From: Devosia sp.
Lineage (GTDB): Bacteria > Pseudomonadota > Alphaproteobacteria > Rhizobiales > Devosiaceae
Reading direction: 5' to 3'
Assembly: GCF_028290435.1 (NCBI RefSeq)
Contig: NZ_JAQGJV010000015.1
Span: 1 to 64,000, forward strand
Length of the DNA: 64,000 nucleotides
Within the stretch, counting starts at the first letter, position 1, and every line of letters begins with the position of its first letter. The position numbers and the translations under genes are program-made. Below, piece by piece: positions 28,126-37,516 of this stretch. The notes under the pieces are model-generated. The model saw nothing but the letters and a program-made list of their open reading frames with translations, was not told the DNA's origin and made no database searches.

Positions 28126-28158
28126 ATGATGGGGCGCCGGTGGCGCCCCAAATCATTT
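28126..28158 (+). terminator. Hairpin directly after the PhyH gene
   Basis: GGGGCGCC, loop GGT, GGCGCCCC, extended by ATGAT/ATCAT across a two-base bulge and ending in a short TTT. A weak terminator or mRNA 3' stabiliser; a stronger terminator follows at 28225. Confidence 0.5.
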
Positions 28159-28224
28159 GAAAGGGAGCGCGAAGGGCAGCGCCCGGGTGTTTGAGGTCTA
28201 CAGGTAGCGGCCGGATTGAGCTAA

Positions 28225-28249
28225 ACCAGCCACTGGCTGGTGTTTTTTT
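28225..28249 (+). terminator. Rho-independent terminator downstream of the PhyH gene
   Basis: ACCAGCC, short loop, GGCTGGT, then G and seven T residues (28243-28249). It separates the dioxygenase from the autotransporter gene. Confidence 0.8.
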
Positions 28250-28314
28250 CCGGCTGGGTTATTCTGAAGCCAGCGTCGAACTTATTGCGTATGTCTCACC
28301 GCTGGGGTCACACC

Positions 28315-31023
28315 ATGCGATTTGAGCTCGGCTTTCGACGCGTATGCCTGCTTGTCCCGGCGACAGCCATCACCACGATCCTGTGGTCGAGCGGTGCGGA
28401 AGCGGCCTGTGTGTTCGCCCCGACGGCGGGCGATGACGCCTATATTTGCGATAGCGGCGTATCGGGGGGACTGAGCGATCCGAGCGGCAATAACAGCCTG
28501 ACCTTTCCAGCCGGCGGCGCCGGGGTGATCAATGGCAATGTCACGTTCGGCGGCGGCGCGGACCGGGTGACCATGGCCTCGGGGCAGGTGACGGGGGCCG
28601 TGAGCCAGGGCAACGGCATCGACGACTTCACCATGAGCGGCGGGCAGATCGGCTCGCTGCAGCAGGGCGATGGCTACGACACTTTCAACATGAGTGACGG
28701 GAGCATCACCGGAGCGTTCGAGGACGGCGATTACGCGGTCATGAGTGGCGGCACGATCGGCCGGGTCGACATGAAGCTGGCCGACAATTTCTTTTATCTG
28801 CAGGGCGGGCGCATCCACGGCAACCTGGTGACGGGCTTTGGGCTCGACACCATCGACATGTCTGGCGGCACCGTAGGCGGCAATATCAGCGTCAGTGGCG
28901 GCAACGATATCATGCGGCTGAGCGGTGGGACGGTGGGCGGCGAAATCCGCATGAGCTTCGGCAATGACGAGCTGACCTGGGACGGCGGCGGCGCGGTGTT
29001 CGGCAGTGTGCTGATGGGGCAAGACGGGGACCTGGCGACCTTGCGCGGCCTGCGGGAAGCGACGCTTTCGGTGACGCCGTCGATCGATGGCGGCGTGGGC
29101 ACCGATGCGCGCGTGGTGACGCCGGCGACGGACGTGCTGATTTTCGACGACACGCAGAGCGCCAATGGCGCGCGCTATACCAATTGGGAGGCTATCGAGC
29201 TGACCAACGGTTCGTCGTTCACGCTGGACGGACGGCCACTGGTGCTGGGAGGCGGCGATACGCTGACCGGTTCGCTGGGGATCGATACGACCAGCGACAT
29301 TATCGTCAATGGCAATGCGGCGATCGGCCCGTTCGGGGCGGGACTGGCGCGCGTGAGCAATGCGGGCACGATCTATATGAGCCACGCGGTCACTACGCCA
29401 ACCGACCGGCTGACCATCAGCGGTGATTATGTAGGCCTGAATGGCTCGGTGGTGCTCGATACCTATCTGGGCACTGACGGCTCGGCGTCGGACCGGTTGC
29501 TTATTTCGGTTGGGACGGCAAGCGGGCTGACGGGGCTCGGCATCGTCAATGCGGGCGGACCAGGCGCGAGCACTAGCCAGAGCGGCATCATGGTGGTGCA
29601 GGCAATCAATGGCGGGACAACAAATGGTGACGCCTTCGCGCTGGACCGGGCGGTGGCGGCGGGGGCTTATGAATACCTGCTGTTCAAAGGTGGCGTGGAG
29701 GCGAACACAGGGGAGAACTGGTATCTGCGCTCCAGCCTGATTAACGTGCCGCTGCCGCCAGCGCCGCCGCCGCCCGAGCCACCGGCGCCACCGCCGCCCG
29801 CACCGCCGCCGCCGGTGAATGAGCCAGTGCCGACGCCGCCCGATCCGGGACCGGTGATCAATCCCGGGCCGCCGGTGCCGGACGTGGAAGCGCCGGTGGT
29901 GCCGGCCGATCCGCCGGTGGTGCCGCCGATCGCGCCGCAGCCGATCGATCCAGATCCGGTACTGGACCCTGGCGTGGCGGCGCCGACACGAACCGCGCCA
30001 TCTGCGGGGCGCCTGTCGATCGTGCCGCCCACGTCGCAGGCCCGGCTGCCGACGGCGGACCTGCTGGCGGGGGCCGCGGCGGTGCCGCTCTATCGGCTGG
30101 AAGCGGCCACTTATGCGGTGGTGCCGGTCGCGGCGCTGGCGCTGGGATTACAAGCGCTGGGGACGCTGGACGAGCGCCGGGGCAGCCAGGGTAATGTCGT
30201 GGATGACACGCAGCCGGGCTGGCTGCGAGTCTATGGGCAGCGCACCGAACAATCCTGGACCGCCACGGTCGCGCCCACGTTCGATGGGCAGACTTATGGC
30301 GTTCAGGCCGGGCTCGACCTGCTCAACACGGAAAGCGACGGATACCGGACGACCGGTGGCGTGTTTACCGGCATGGCGGGCATGAGTGGCGACATTCGCG
30401 GCTTTGCGCTGGGTTGGGCCGATTATGATGTCGGCACACTCAATCTCAATTCGACGCAGGCCGGGGTGTATCTGACCCAGGTCGGCCCGTCCGGCTGGTA
30501 TGTCGACGGCGTGCTGATGGGCTCCTGGCTCGGCGGGTCCGCGACTTCGACGCGGGACGTGGGTGTGGATGTGTCCGGCCTTGGGCTGATAGCGTCGCTG
30601 GAGGCGGGGTATCCGCTGCCGCTGGCGGGCGGGTGGACATTGGAGCCGCAGGGTCAGATCATCTGGCAGGGCTTGTGGCTGGACCAGACCTCGGACAGCT
30701 TTGCCGATGTGCGCTTCAGCCAGGCCAGCGGGGCGACCGGCCGTATCGGCGTGCGGCTGGACAACCGGATTGCGCTGGAAAACGGGTTTATCGAGCCGGC
30801 GCTATTCGCCAATCTTTGGCAAGATTTCGGCAGCACCGAAACGATGCTCGATGCTGACCGGCTGGAAACCCGGCATGATGACACGGCGGTAGAGGTGGGC
30901 GTTGGCTTTAGCGCAGAGCTGGCCCCGAAGGTCAGCGTGTTCGGGAATGCCAGCTATACCAGGGGCTTGGGCAGCGAACGGACGTCGGGCAAGGCGCAGT
31001 TCGGCTTGCAGGTGAGCTTCTAG
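28315..31023 (+). CDS. Autotransporter with beta-helix passenger and outer-membrane beta-barrel
   Basis: Surface protein of type V secretion. Start chosen at ATG 28315 (MRFELGFRRVCLL), giving 902 residues and a signal peptide ending around SSGAEA; ATG 28291 is also possible. The passenger contains short glycine-rich repeats of the form GNGIDDFTMSGGQIGS, each probably one beta-helix turn, at about residues 60-230. A proline-rich linker (PAPPPPEPPAPPPPAPPPP) follows, then a roughly 270-residue barrel domain ending in the outer-membrane phenylalanine (QVSF). The gene ends overlapping the convergent cysW stop. Passenger function is unknown. Confidence 0.88.
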   Translation: MRFELGFRRVCLLVPATAITTILWSSGAEAACVFAPTAGDDAYICDSGVSGGLSDPSGNNSLTFPAGGAGVINGNVTFGGGADRVTMASGQVTGAVSQGNGIDDFTMSGGQIGSLQQGDGYDTFNMSDGSITGAFEDGDYAVMSGGTIGRVDMKLADNFFYLQGGRIHGNLVTGFGLDTIDMSGGTVGGNISVSGGNDIMRLSGGTVGGEIRMSFGNDELTWDGGGAVFGSVLMGQDGDLATLRGLREATLSVTPSIDGGVGTDARVVTPATDVLIFDDTQSANGARYTNWEAIELTNGSSFTLDGRPLVLGGGDTLTGSLGIDTTSDIIVNGNAAIGPFGAGLARVSNAGTIYMSHAVTTPTDRLTISGDYVGLNGSVVLDTYLGTDGSASDRLLISVGTASGLTGLGIVNAGGPGASTSQSGIMVVQAINGGTTNGDAFALDRAVAAGAYEYLLFKGGVEANTGENWYLRSSLINVPLPPAPPPPEPPAPPPPAPPPPVNEPVPTPPDPGPVINPGPPVPDVEAPVVPADPPVVPPIAPQPIDPDPVLDPGVAAPTRTAPSAGRLSIVPPTSQARLPTADLLAGAAAVPLYRLEAATYAVVPVAALALGLQALGTLDERRGSQGNVVDDTQPGWLRVYGQRTEQSWTATVAPTFDGQTYGVQAGLDLLNTESDGYRTTGGVFTGMAGMSGDIRGFALGWADYDVGTLNLNSTQAGVYLTQVGPSGWYVDGVLMGSWLGGSATSTRDVGVDVSGLGLIASLEAGYPLPLAGGWTLEPQGQIIWQGLWLDQTSDSFADVRFSQASGATGRIGVRLDNRIALENGFIEPALFANLWQDFGSTETMLDADRLETRHDDTAVEVGVGFSAELAPKVSVFGNASYTRGLGSERTSGKAQFGLQVSF

Positions 31024-31835
31024 CGCCAGCCTTTGGATTCGACGGCGGTTTTCAGCACTAGCGTGATGACCGAGGCCAAGGCGAGCACCGAGGCGGCGGC
31101 GAAGGAGCCGGTGACGTTGAAGTCGTTGAACAGCAGCGAGATCTGCAGGGGCAGGGTGTTGGTCTGGCCGCGGATGGCGCCGGAGACGACGGAGACGGCG
31201 CCGAACTCGCCCATGACGCGGGCATTGCAGAGGATGGCGCCGTAGAGCAGGGCCCAGCGGATATTGGGCAGGGTGACGAGCGTGAACATCTGCCAGCCAT
31301 TGGCGCCGAGGGAGAGCGAGGCTTCCTCGTCCTCGGAGCCCTGTTGCTGCATCAGGGGGATCAGTTCGCGCGCCACGAAGGGGGCGGTGACGAACAGGCT
31401 GACGAGGAAAATGGCGGAGACGGTGAACATCAACTGGACGCCGACGCTGGCCAGCGCGGGGCCGAGCAGGCCTTGGCCGCCATAGAGGAACAGGTAGATG
31501 ACGCCGGCAACGATGGGGCTGACCGAGAAGGGTATCTCGATGACGGTGATGAGAAATTGCCGGCCGGGGAATCGGAAGCGGGTGACCAGCCAGGCGGCGC
31601 AGACGCCGAAGACGACGTTGATCGGGACGACGACAAGCGAGGTCAGCACCGTCAGGCCGATGGCGTGGAGCGTGTTGCGCTCAAGGATGTTGGAAAAGTA
31701 GACGCTGACGCCCTCGCGGAAGGCGAAGGCAAAGATAACGGCAAGTGGCACCATGAGAACCAGCGCGGAGACGGCGAAGGCCAGCGCGATGAAAATGCGT
31801 TCGGCGAGGCTGCGGCGGTGGACGAGCTCGGTCAT
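31020..31835 (-). CDS. cysW: Sulfate/thiosulfate ABC transporter permease CysW
   Basis: Inner-membrane subunit of sulfate uptake. Start placed at 31835 (MTELVHRRSLAERIF), giving 271 residues; the ORF-track start at 32303 runs back through cysT. Six hydrophobic helices and the EAA loop EEASLSLGANGWQMFTLVTLP (quoted in part) are visible. It overlaps cysT by one base (TGATG). The expected downstream cysA is absent; the gene ends against the autotransporter. Confidence 0.93.
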   Translation of the reverse strand: MTELVHRRSLAERIFIALAFAVSALVLMVPLAVIFAFAFREGVSVYFSNILERNTLHAIGLTVLTSLVVVPINVVFGVCAAWLVTRFRFPGRQFLITVIEIPFSVSPIVAGVIYLFLYGGQGLLGPALASVGVQLMFTVSAIFLVSLFVTAPFVARELIPLMQQQGSEDEEASLSLGANGWQMFTLVTLPNIRWALLYGAILCNARVMGEFGAVSVVSGAIRGQTNTLPLQISLLFNDFNVTGSFAAASVLALASVITLVLKTAVESKGWR

Positions 31836-32671
31836 CAGCGGGTCCGGTCGGTGTAGCGCAATTGCCAGGCCTGGAGCGCGTTGGTGATGAAGAGGGTCGC
31901 GAAGGCGGTCAGCAGCAGAATCAGCGCCAAGGCGGCGGCGGCTTCGTAATTGTATTCGTCGAGGCGGATGAAGATCAGCAGCGAGACGATTTCGGTGAGG
32001 CCGGGCAGGTTGCCGGCGATGAACACGACAGCGCCGAACTCGCCGAGGCTGCGGGCGAAGGACAGAACGCAGCCGGCCATGAAGGCCGGCAGGATGACCG
32101 GGGCGATGATGCGGGTGAAGACCTGCCAATTGGTGGCGCCGAGGGTCTTGGCGGCCTCCTCGAGATCGACCTGAAGGTCTTCGAGCACCGGCTGGACGGT
32201 GCGGACCACGAAGGGGATCGAGGTGAAGATCATGGCGACGATGATGCCGAGCTGGGAGTAATTGACCTTGATGCCGAGGGGTTCGAGGAACTGGCCATAC
32301 CAACCGGTTTGGGAAAAGAGCGTGACGAGGGTCAGGCCGGCGACGGCGGTGGGCAGCGCGAAGGGCAGGTCGATCAGGGCATCGAGCAGGCGCTTGCCGG
32401 GGAAGCGGTAACGGGTGAGTACCCAGGCCATCAGCATGCCGAAAACACCGTTGAACGCGGTGGCGGCGAGAGCTGAGCCGAAGGTAACGCGGTAGGCGGC
32501 GAGCGAACGCGGCATGGAGATGATGCGCCAGAATTCGGGCCAGCCCATGCCGCCCACCTTGAGCAGCATGGCGAGCAGCGGCAGCACGACGATGATGACG
32601 AGATACAGCATGGTGACCCCAAGGGTCACACCAAAGCCGGGCAGGAGATGCTTGGAGCGACGAGCGGCCAT
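31835..32671 (-). CDS. cysT: Sulfate/thiosulfate ABC transporter permease CysT
   Basis: Second inner-membrane subunit (also called CysU). The product has 278 residues and starts MAARRSKHLLPGFGVTLGVTM. It has six helices, DLPFALPTAVAGLTLV, and the EAA loop LEEAAKTLGATNWQVFTRI that contacts the ATPase. It lies 67 bases downstream of the binding-protein gene, behind a stable intercistronic hairpin, and overlaps cysW by one base. Confidence 0.94.
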   Translation of the reverse strand: MAARRSKHLLPGFGVTLGVTMLYLVIIVVLPLLAMLLKVGGMGWPEFWRIISMPRSLAAYRVTFGSALAATAFNGVFGMLMAWVLTRYRFPGKRLLDALIDLPFALPTAVAGLTLVTLFSQTGWYGQFLEPLGIKVNYSQLGIIVAMIFTSIPFVVRTVQPVLEDLQVDLEEAAKTLGATNWQVFTRIIAPVILPAFMAGCVLSFARSLGEFGAVVFIAGNLPGLTEIVSLLIFIRLDEYNYEAAAALALILLLTAFATLFITNALQAWQLRYTDRTR

Positions 32672-32689
32672 ACTATCCCATCAAGTCAA

Positions 32690-32714
32690 ACGGCGTGGCT
32701 TAGTGCCACGCCGT
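32690..32714 (-). repeat. Intercistronic stem-loop between sbp and cysT
   Basis: ACGGCGTGGC and GCCACGCCGT are perfect complements with a five-base loop. On the minus-strand transcript it follows the binding-protein gene and precedes cysT. Such hairpins in ABC operons commonly protect the binding-protein mRNA, giving it an excess over the permeases. No U-tract, so not a full terminator. Confidence 0.65.
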
Positions 32715-32738
32715 CGAGAGTCATGATTGCTCAGGTGC

Positions 32739-33737
32739 TTACTGATTGACGAACACCTTGTCGAGCAGGCCGCCATCGGCGAAATGCTCTTCGGAGACCT
32801 TCTTCCAGCCGCCGAATGCGTCTTCGACGGTGACGAGGCGAATGGCCGGGAAATCGGCGGCGTGGGCGGCCAGGATTTCGGGATTGTTGACGCGGTGGAA
32901 GTTGGCGGCGGCGATCTCCTGGCCTTCGGGGGTGAAGAGGAAATCGAGATAGGCCTTGGCGATATCACGGCTGCCACGGGCATCGGCGACCTTGTCGACG
33001 ATGGCGACGGGGAACTCGGACAAGAGGCTGACGCTGGGGATGACGGCGTCATACTTGTCGGCGCCGAGCTGCTTGCGCACGCCTTGCACTTCGGCTTCGA
33101 AGGTGACGAGGACGTCGCCCTGCTGGCGTTCGGTGAAGGCGGTGGTGGCGGCGCGGCCGCCGGTTTCAAAGACCGGCACATTGGCGAACAGCTTGGTCAG
33201 GAAGGGTTCGACCTTGGTTTCGTCGCCGGCATATTCCTCATCGGCCCAGGCGCGAGCGGCCAGATAGGTGTAGCGGCCGTTGCCGGACGTCTTGGGATTG
33301 GGGAAGATCACCTGGACGCCATCGGCGGCGAGATCGCCCCAGTCCTTGATGCCCTTGGGATTGCCGGCGCGGACGAGGAAGGCCGGAAACGAGTAGAACG
33401 GGGAGGCGTTGTTGGGGAACTGGGTGGCCCAATCGGCCGCAACGAAACCGCCATCGGCAAGCTTCTGGATATCGGGGACCTGGTTGAAGGTGACGACATC
33501 GGCCTGCAGGCCTTCAAGCACGGCGCGGGCCTGGGCGGACGAGCCTGCATGGGACTGATCGACCGTGAGATCGACGCCGGTGGATGCCTTGTAGGCGGGG
33601 ATGAAGGCGGCGTTGATGGCTTCGAACAGCTCGCGGGAAATGTCGTAGGAGACGTTGAGAATCTGCGTTGGCTGGGCGAAAGCGGGCGTGCCGCCCAACG
33701 CCAGGGCTGCCACGGCGATGGCGAGGAACTTCTTCAT
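32739..33737 (-). CDS. sbp: Periplasmic sulfate-binding protein
   Basis: Captures sulfate (or thiosulfate) for CysTW. Start at 33737 (MKKFLAIAVAALALGG), giving 332 residues with a signal peptide ending at TPAFA. LNVSYDISRELFEAINAAF, DQSHAGSSAQARAVLEGL, FPNPKTSGNGRYTYL and the GGRAATTAF segment are characteristic of the Sbp/CysP family. Sbp is a better length match than CysP, but the two are close. First gene of the operon. Confidence 0.93.
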   Translation of the reverse strand: MKKFLAIAVAALALGGTPAFAQPTQILNVSYDISRELFEAINAAFIPAYKASTGVDLTVDQSHAGSSAQARAVLEGLQADVVTFNQVPDIQKLADGGFVAADWATQFPNNASPFYSFPAFLVRAGNPKGIKDWGDLAADGVQVIFPNPKTSGNGRYTYLAARAWADEEYAGDETKVEPFLTKLFANVPVFETGGRAATTAFTERQQGDVLVTFEAEVQGVRKQLGADKYDAVIPSVSLLSEFPVAIVDKVADARGSRDIAKAYLDFLFTPEGQEIAAANFHRVNNPEILAAHAADFPAIRLVTVEDAFGGWKKVSEEHFADGGLLDKVFVNQ

Positions 33738-34059
33738 GTGACGCGGGCTCCGAAGGGCTGTGCGGGAAAGGTGGAGGGAACCTAGCAGCGGGTTTGGGCG
33801 CGTCAAACGTAAAGCATTGATGTGGATGACTAATTTACGATGTTGCCGGGAGGGGCAATGGCGTTGCGCGGGAACGAGGTCTCAGGCGAAATTGTTGCGT
33901 GTGTCTGGTGGCGTGGCGCGGCCTGACCGGCTGATATGAGACCGATTACAGGGTGACAATGGTGGATGCCGGGCAAAAGCGTAAGCATTCGTTATAGGCA
34001 AAATGCGAAACTGGTTCAGTGACATAGTGCCCATTTTTAACAGTCAGTAGAAATACCGA
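33738..34059. other. Divergent intergenic region between sbp and a diguanylate cyclase gene
   Basis: 322 bases that must hold the promoters of both divergent genes. No convincing consensus promoter, operator or small ORF was recognised. AT content rises just before the cyclase start (33985-34059). Confidence 0.4.
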
Positions 34060-35967
34060 ATGCATCCCGTCTGGTACGGACTCTTGGCAAATCTGGCAGT
34101 GGTGACGATTTTCGTCTCCAGCTGGGCCTATATACAGGCCATGTTCGACCGCTGGTCGCCGTGGGTGCGCGCCCTTGCGCTGGGAACGCTGTTCGGCATT
34201 GGCGCAGTGATGGCTATGCTGAGCGCCTTCATGTTGGATGAAGGCGTGTTTATCGACCTGCGGACGACGCTGATTTCGTCGGCGGGATTGTTTGGCGGGC
34301 CGGTGGCGGGATTGACGGCAGCACTGATTGCGGCCGGATATCGGCTCTATATGGGCGGCGCGGGAGCGTGGGGCGGGTGCCTCGGTATCGCGGTGGCCGT
34401 AGGGCTGAGCCTGGCGCTCTATGCCGCGGCGCGCGGGCGCAAATTGCGGCGCCGCGATGTGCTGGTTCTCGCCTTGCTGATAGCGGCGATGGGCATCATC
34501 ATTGTGTTCGTGCTGCCGAGCCAGCATCGCGATGCTGCCCTGGCACAGACAGCGGTGCCAAGCGCCGTGCTGCATTTCATATCGAGCCTGCTGGCGGGGC
34601 TGGCGCTGCTCTATGACGAGCGCCGGCGCATTGCAGTGCGCGAAAACCAGACCTACCGCACCATCATCGAGTCGCTGCCGGACAGCCTCAACGTCAAGGA
34701 TCGCGATGGCCGGTTCATCGCCGCCAATCCGGCGACCGCGGCGCTGATGCATGCCAAAAGCGCGGCCGAACTGATCGGCAAGACCGACGCGGATTTCTAT
34801 GCGCCGCCGGTGGCGAGCCGCTTCCGGCAGGATGAACTGGACGTCATGGCCAGGGGCGTGATGACGAGCATCGAACAGAAACTGCCCGATCTGGACGGCA
34901 ATCCGAAGTGGCTGTCGACGCTCAAGGTGCCGCTGTTCGATGACAGCGGCGCGGCGGCGGGAATCATCACCCTCAATCGCGACGTGACCGAGCGGCGCAA
35001 CCTGGAGCTGGCGCTGGAGCAAAGCCAGCAGCAGTTGTCCTATGCGATGGCGCAGATGGCCGACGGCGTGGCGGTGTTCGACCGCAACGGGATCATGGTG
35101 TTCAGCAACGAGCAATATCGCGACAGCTTTCCACTGACGCGGGATGTGCGCGTGCCGGGCAACCATGTGCGCGATATCTTGCGGGCGTCGGCGCAACGCG
35201 GCGAGCAGACCGTGCTGGAAGTGGATGATCTGGAAGAATGGGTCAATCTGACGGAGGCGGCGCTGTATACGCCCACCGAACATGACGTGCCGTTGGTTGG
35301 CGGACGCTGGGTTCAGTTTCGCACCAGCGCGTCTCCCGACGGGGCGAGCATGGTGGTGGTGTCGGATATCACCAAGATCAAGACGGCGGAGACCAATCTG
35401 CGGGCGCTGACCAACCTGCTGCAGCAGCAGGCGGTGACCGACGGGCTGACCGGGCTGTTGAACCGGCGGGCGTTCGACGAGGCGCTGGAGGGCGAACTGG
35501 CGCGCAGCGCGCGCGACAAGAGCTGGATCAGCCTGTTGCTGATGGATATCGATCGGTTCAAGGCGTTCAACGATCATTATGGCCATCAGGAAGGCGACAC
35601 GTGCCTGCGCGCCGTGAGTGCCGAGTTCAAGCGGGTGCTGAAGCGGTCGAGCGACGTGGCGGCGCGCTATGGCGGCGAGGAATTCGTGGCGATCCTACCC
35701 GATACCGACGAGGACGGGGCGTTCGCCATCGCCGATGAGTTTCTGAAGGGCTTGCGGGCGCTGGGGATGGCCCATGCCGGCAGCGAGAAGGGCATTGTCA
35801 CGGCCAGCATCGGCATTGCGTGCTATCGTCCGGACGAGGATTTGCGCGGGGCGGTAGAGCTGGTGGGGCGGGCCGATCAGGCGCTGTATGGCGCCAAGCT
35901 CGCCGGGCGGGATCGGCTCACGGGCTGGCGCGGCGCACGCGACAAAAGTGCATTGGGCTTCGGGTGA
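34060..35967 (+). CDS. Membrane diguanylate cyclase: 5TM-LYT sensor, two PAS domains, GGDEF
   Basis: Makes cyclic di-GMP. The 635-residue protein begins with five to six hydrophobic helices, including LRTTLISSAGLFGGPVAG of the 5TMR-LYT sensor type (about 1-190). Two PAS domains follow (about 205-325 and 330-450), the first with NVKDRDGRFIAANPA. The GGDEF domain (about 455-620) has the intact active motif GGEEF and an upstream inhibitory-site RSSD (RxxD). No EAL domain. The last codons form one arm of palindromic element B1. Confidence 0.92.
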   Translation: MHPVWYGLLANLAVVTIFVSSWAYIQAMFDRWSPWVRALALGTLFGIGAVMAMLSAFMLDEGVFIDLRTTLISSAGLFGGPVAGLTAALIAAGYRLYMGGAGAWGGCLGIAVAVGLSLALYAAARGRKLRRRDVLVLALLIAAMGIIIVFVLPSQHRDAALAQTAVPSAVLHFISSLLAGLALLYDERRRIAVRENQTYRTIIESLPDSLNVKDRDGRFIAANPATAALMHAKSAAELIGKTDADFYAPPVASRFRQDELDVMARGVMTSIEQKLPDLDGNPKWLSTLKVPLFDDSGAAAGIITLNRDVTERRNLELALEQSQQQLSYAMAQMADGVAVFDRNGIMVFSNEQYRDSFPLTRDVRVPGNHVRDILRASAQRGEQTVLEVDDLEEWVNLTEAALYTPTEHDVPLVGGRWVQFRTSASPDGASMVVVSDITKIKTAETNLRALTNLLQQQAVTDGLTGLLNRRAFDEALEGELARSARDKSWISLLLMDIDRFKAFNDHYGHQEGDTCLRAVSAEFKRVLKRSSDVAARYGGEEFVAILPDTDEDGAFAIADEFLKGLRALGMAHAGSEKGIVTASIGIACYRPDEDLRGAVELVGRADQALYGAKLAGRDRLTGWRGARDKSALGFG

Positions 35968-36109
35968 GGGCGGTCTGCAAACGGCGGCTTGCTGCCCTCC
36001 GGTGCTCACGCACTTGAGTACGCTCCGCTCCGGTTCTCGAGGCCCACCGTGTTCGCTTGCGCGGAGCTTCGGTTCGACTCGCTCTGACCCGAAGCGCAAC
36101 GCACTTTGC
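35944..36109. repeat. Palindromic element family B, copy 1
   Basis: Core CCGGTGCTCACGCAC...TACGCTCCGCTCCGG with following GGTTCTCGAGG. The outer left arm AAGTGCATTGGGCTTCGGGT lies in the last codons and stop of the cyclase gene and is nearly complementary to ACCCGAAGCGCAACGCACTT at 36087-36106. Other copies are at 40.2, 48.6 and 49.8 kb. Confidence 0.8.
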
Positions 36110-36147
36110 GGTGGTCAACCTAGTGGAGATCGAGCGTCGCGGGATGC

Positions 36148-36170
36148 ACCCCGGTTTGCGCCGGGGTGAC
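36148..36170. repeat. Small REP-like hairpin behind rimO
   Basis: CACCCCGG, loop TTTGCG, CCGGGGTG, about 15 bases past the rimO stop. There is no U-tract on the rimO strand; on the plus strand ATTTT follows within ten bases. It may serve as the transcript end for rimO. Confidence 0.5.
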
Positions 36171-36184
36171 ATCGATTTTGCAGG

Positions 36185-37516
36185 CTAGTTCAGCGCCTTC
36201 ACGGGCGTTGCGAAGAGGTCGTATTCGTCGCTGTCGGTGACCAGGACGTCGATCATGTCGCCGGGCTTGATGCCGGTGGCGTTGGAGACGATGACCTGGC
36301 CGTCGATCTCGGGAGCATCCCACTTGGAGCGGGCGATGGCCTTGTTGGCGTCGGGCTGCACATCATCGACCAGCACCTGGATGGTGCGGCCGACCTTTTT
36401 GGCGAGCTGGCCGGTCGAGACGTTCTGGGCGACTTCCATCAGGCGTTCGAAACGATCCTGCGCGACGTCGTCGGGGACGATATCGGCGAGCTCATTGGCG
36501 GGGGCGCCGGTGACGGGCTCGTATTTGAAGCAGCCGGCACGGTCAATTTCGGCTTCTTCGATGAAGTCGAGCATCATCTCGAAATCTTCTTCGGTCTCGC
36601 CCGGGAAACCGACGATGAAGTTGGAACGCACAGTCAGATCAGGCACTTGCTCGCGCCAGTTGAGAATGCGATTCAGCGTCTTGTCCTGATGGGCCGGGCG
36701 GCGCATGGCCTTGAGGATCTTTGGCGAGGCGTGCTGGAAGGGGATGTCCAGGTAGGGCAGGACCAGACCTTCGGCCATCAGCTCCATGACCTGATCGACA
36801 TGCGGGTAGGGATAGACATAGTGCAGGCGGACCCAGGCGCCGAGCTGGCCGAGTTCCTTGGCGAGATCATAGAACTTCGCCTTGACCGGGCGGCCGCGAT
36901 AATTGCTCTCGGCGTATTTGATATCGACGCCGTAGGCGCTGGTATCCTGGGAGATGACCAGCAGTTCCTTGACGCCGCCGCGGATCAGGCCTTCGGCTTC
37001 GCCCAGAATGCCGGCAGCGGGGCGGGAAGCCAGATCACCGCGAATTTGGGGAATGATGCAGAAGGAGCAGCGATTGTTGCAGCCTTCGGAAATTTTCAGA
37101 TAGGCGTAATGGCGCGGCGTGAGCTTGAGGCCCTGTTCGGGGACCAGGTCGACGAAGCGGTTCGGCACCGGCGGCAGATGCTCATGCACGGCGCTGACGA
37201 CGTTCTCGTACTGATGCGGGCCAGAAATGGCGAGCACGGACGGATGGGTCTTGCGGATCAGCTCTTCCTCGACGCCGAGGCAACCGGTGACGATGACGCG
37301 GCCGTTTTCGGCCAGCGCTTCGCCGATGGCTTCTAGCGATTCCTGCTTGGCGCTATCGAGGAAGCCGCAGGTGTTGACGAGCACGATATCGGCGCCCGCA
37401 TAGTCGCGGCTGAACGAATAGCCCTGCGCGCGAAGGGTGGACATGATGCGCTCGCTATCGACGAGGGCTTTGGGGCAGCCGAGGCTGACGAGGCCAATTT
37501 TTGGCGCTTGGCTCAT
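36185..37516 (-). CDS. rimO: Ribosomal protein S12 methylthiotransferase RimO
   Basis: Radical-SAM enzyme that methylthiolates the conserved aspartate of ribosomal protein S12. The 443-residue product starts [22 protein letters not shown], an N-terminal iron-sulfur (MTTase) domain with cysteines in LGCPK, NTCGF and TGCLG. The radical-SAM motif is CNNRCSFC, and a TRAM domain occupies about 375-443. [12 protein letters not shown] separates RimO from MiaB. Confidence 0.96.
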   Translation of the reverse strand: MSQAPKIGLVSLGCPKALVDSERIMSTLRAQGYSFSRDYAGADIVLVNTCGFLDSAKQESLEAIGEALAENGRVIVTGCLGVEEELIRKTHPSVLAISGPHQYENVVSAVHEHLPPVPNRFVDLVPEQGLKLTPRHYAYLKISEGCNNRCSFCIIPQIRGDLASRPAAGILGEAEGLIRGGVKELLVISQDTSAYGVDIKYAESNYRGRPVKAKFYDLAKELGQLGAWVRLHYVYPYPHVDQVMELMAEGLVLPYLDIPFQHASPKILKAMRRPAHQDKTLNRILNWREQVPDLTVRSNFIVGFPGETEEDFEMMLDFIEEAEIDRAGCFKYEPVTGAPANELADIVPDDVAQDRFERLMEVAQNVSTGQLAKKVGRTIQVLVDDVQPDANKAIARSKWDAPEIDGQVIVSNATGIKPGDMIDVLVTDSDEYDLFATPVKALN

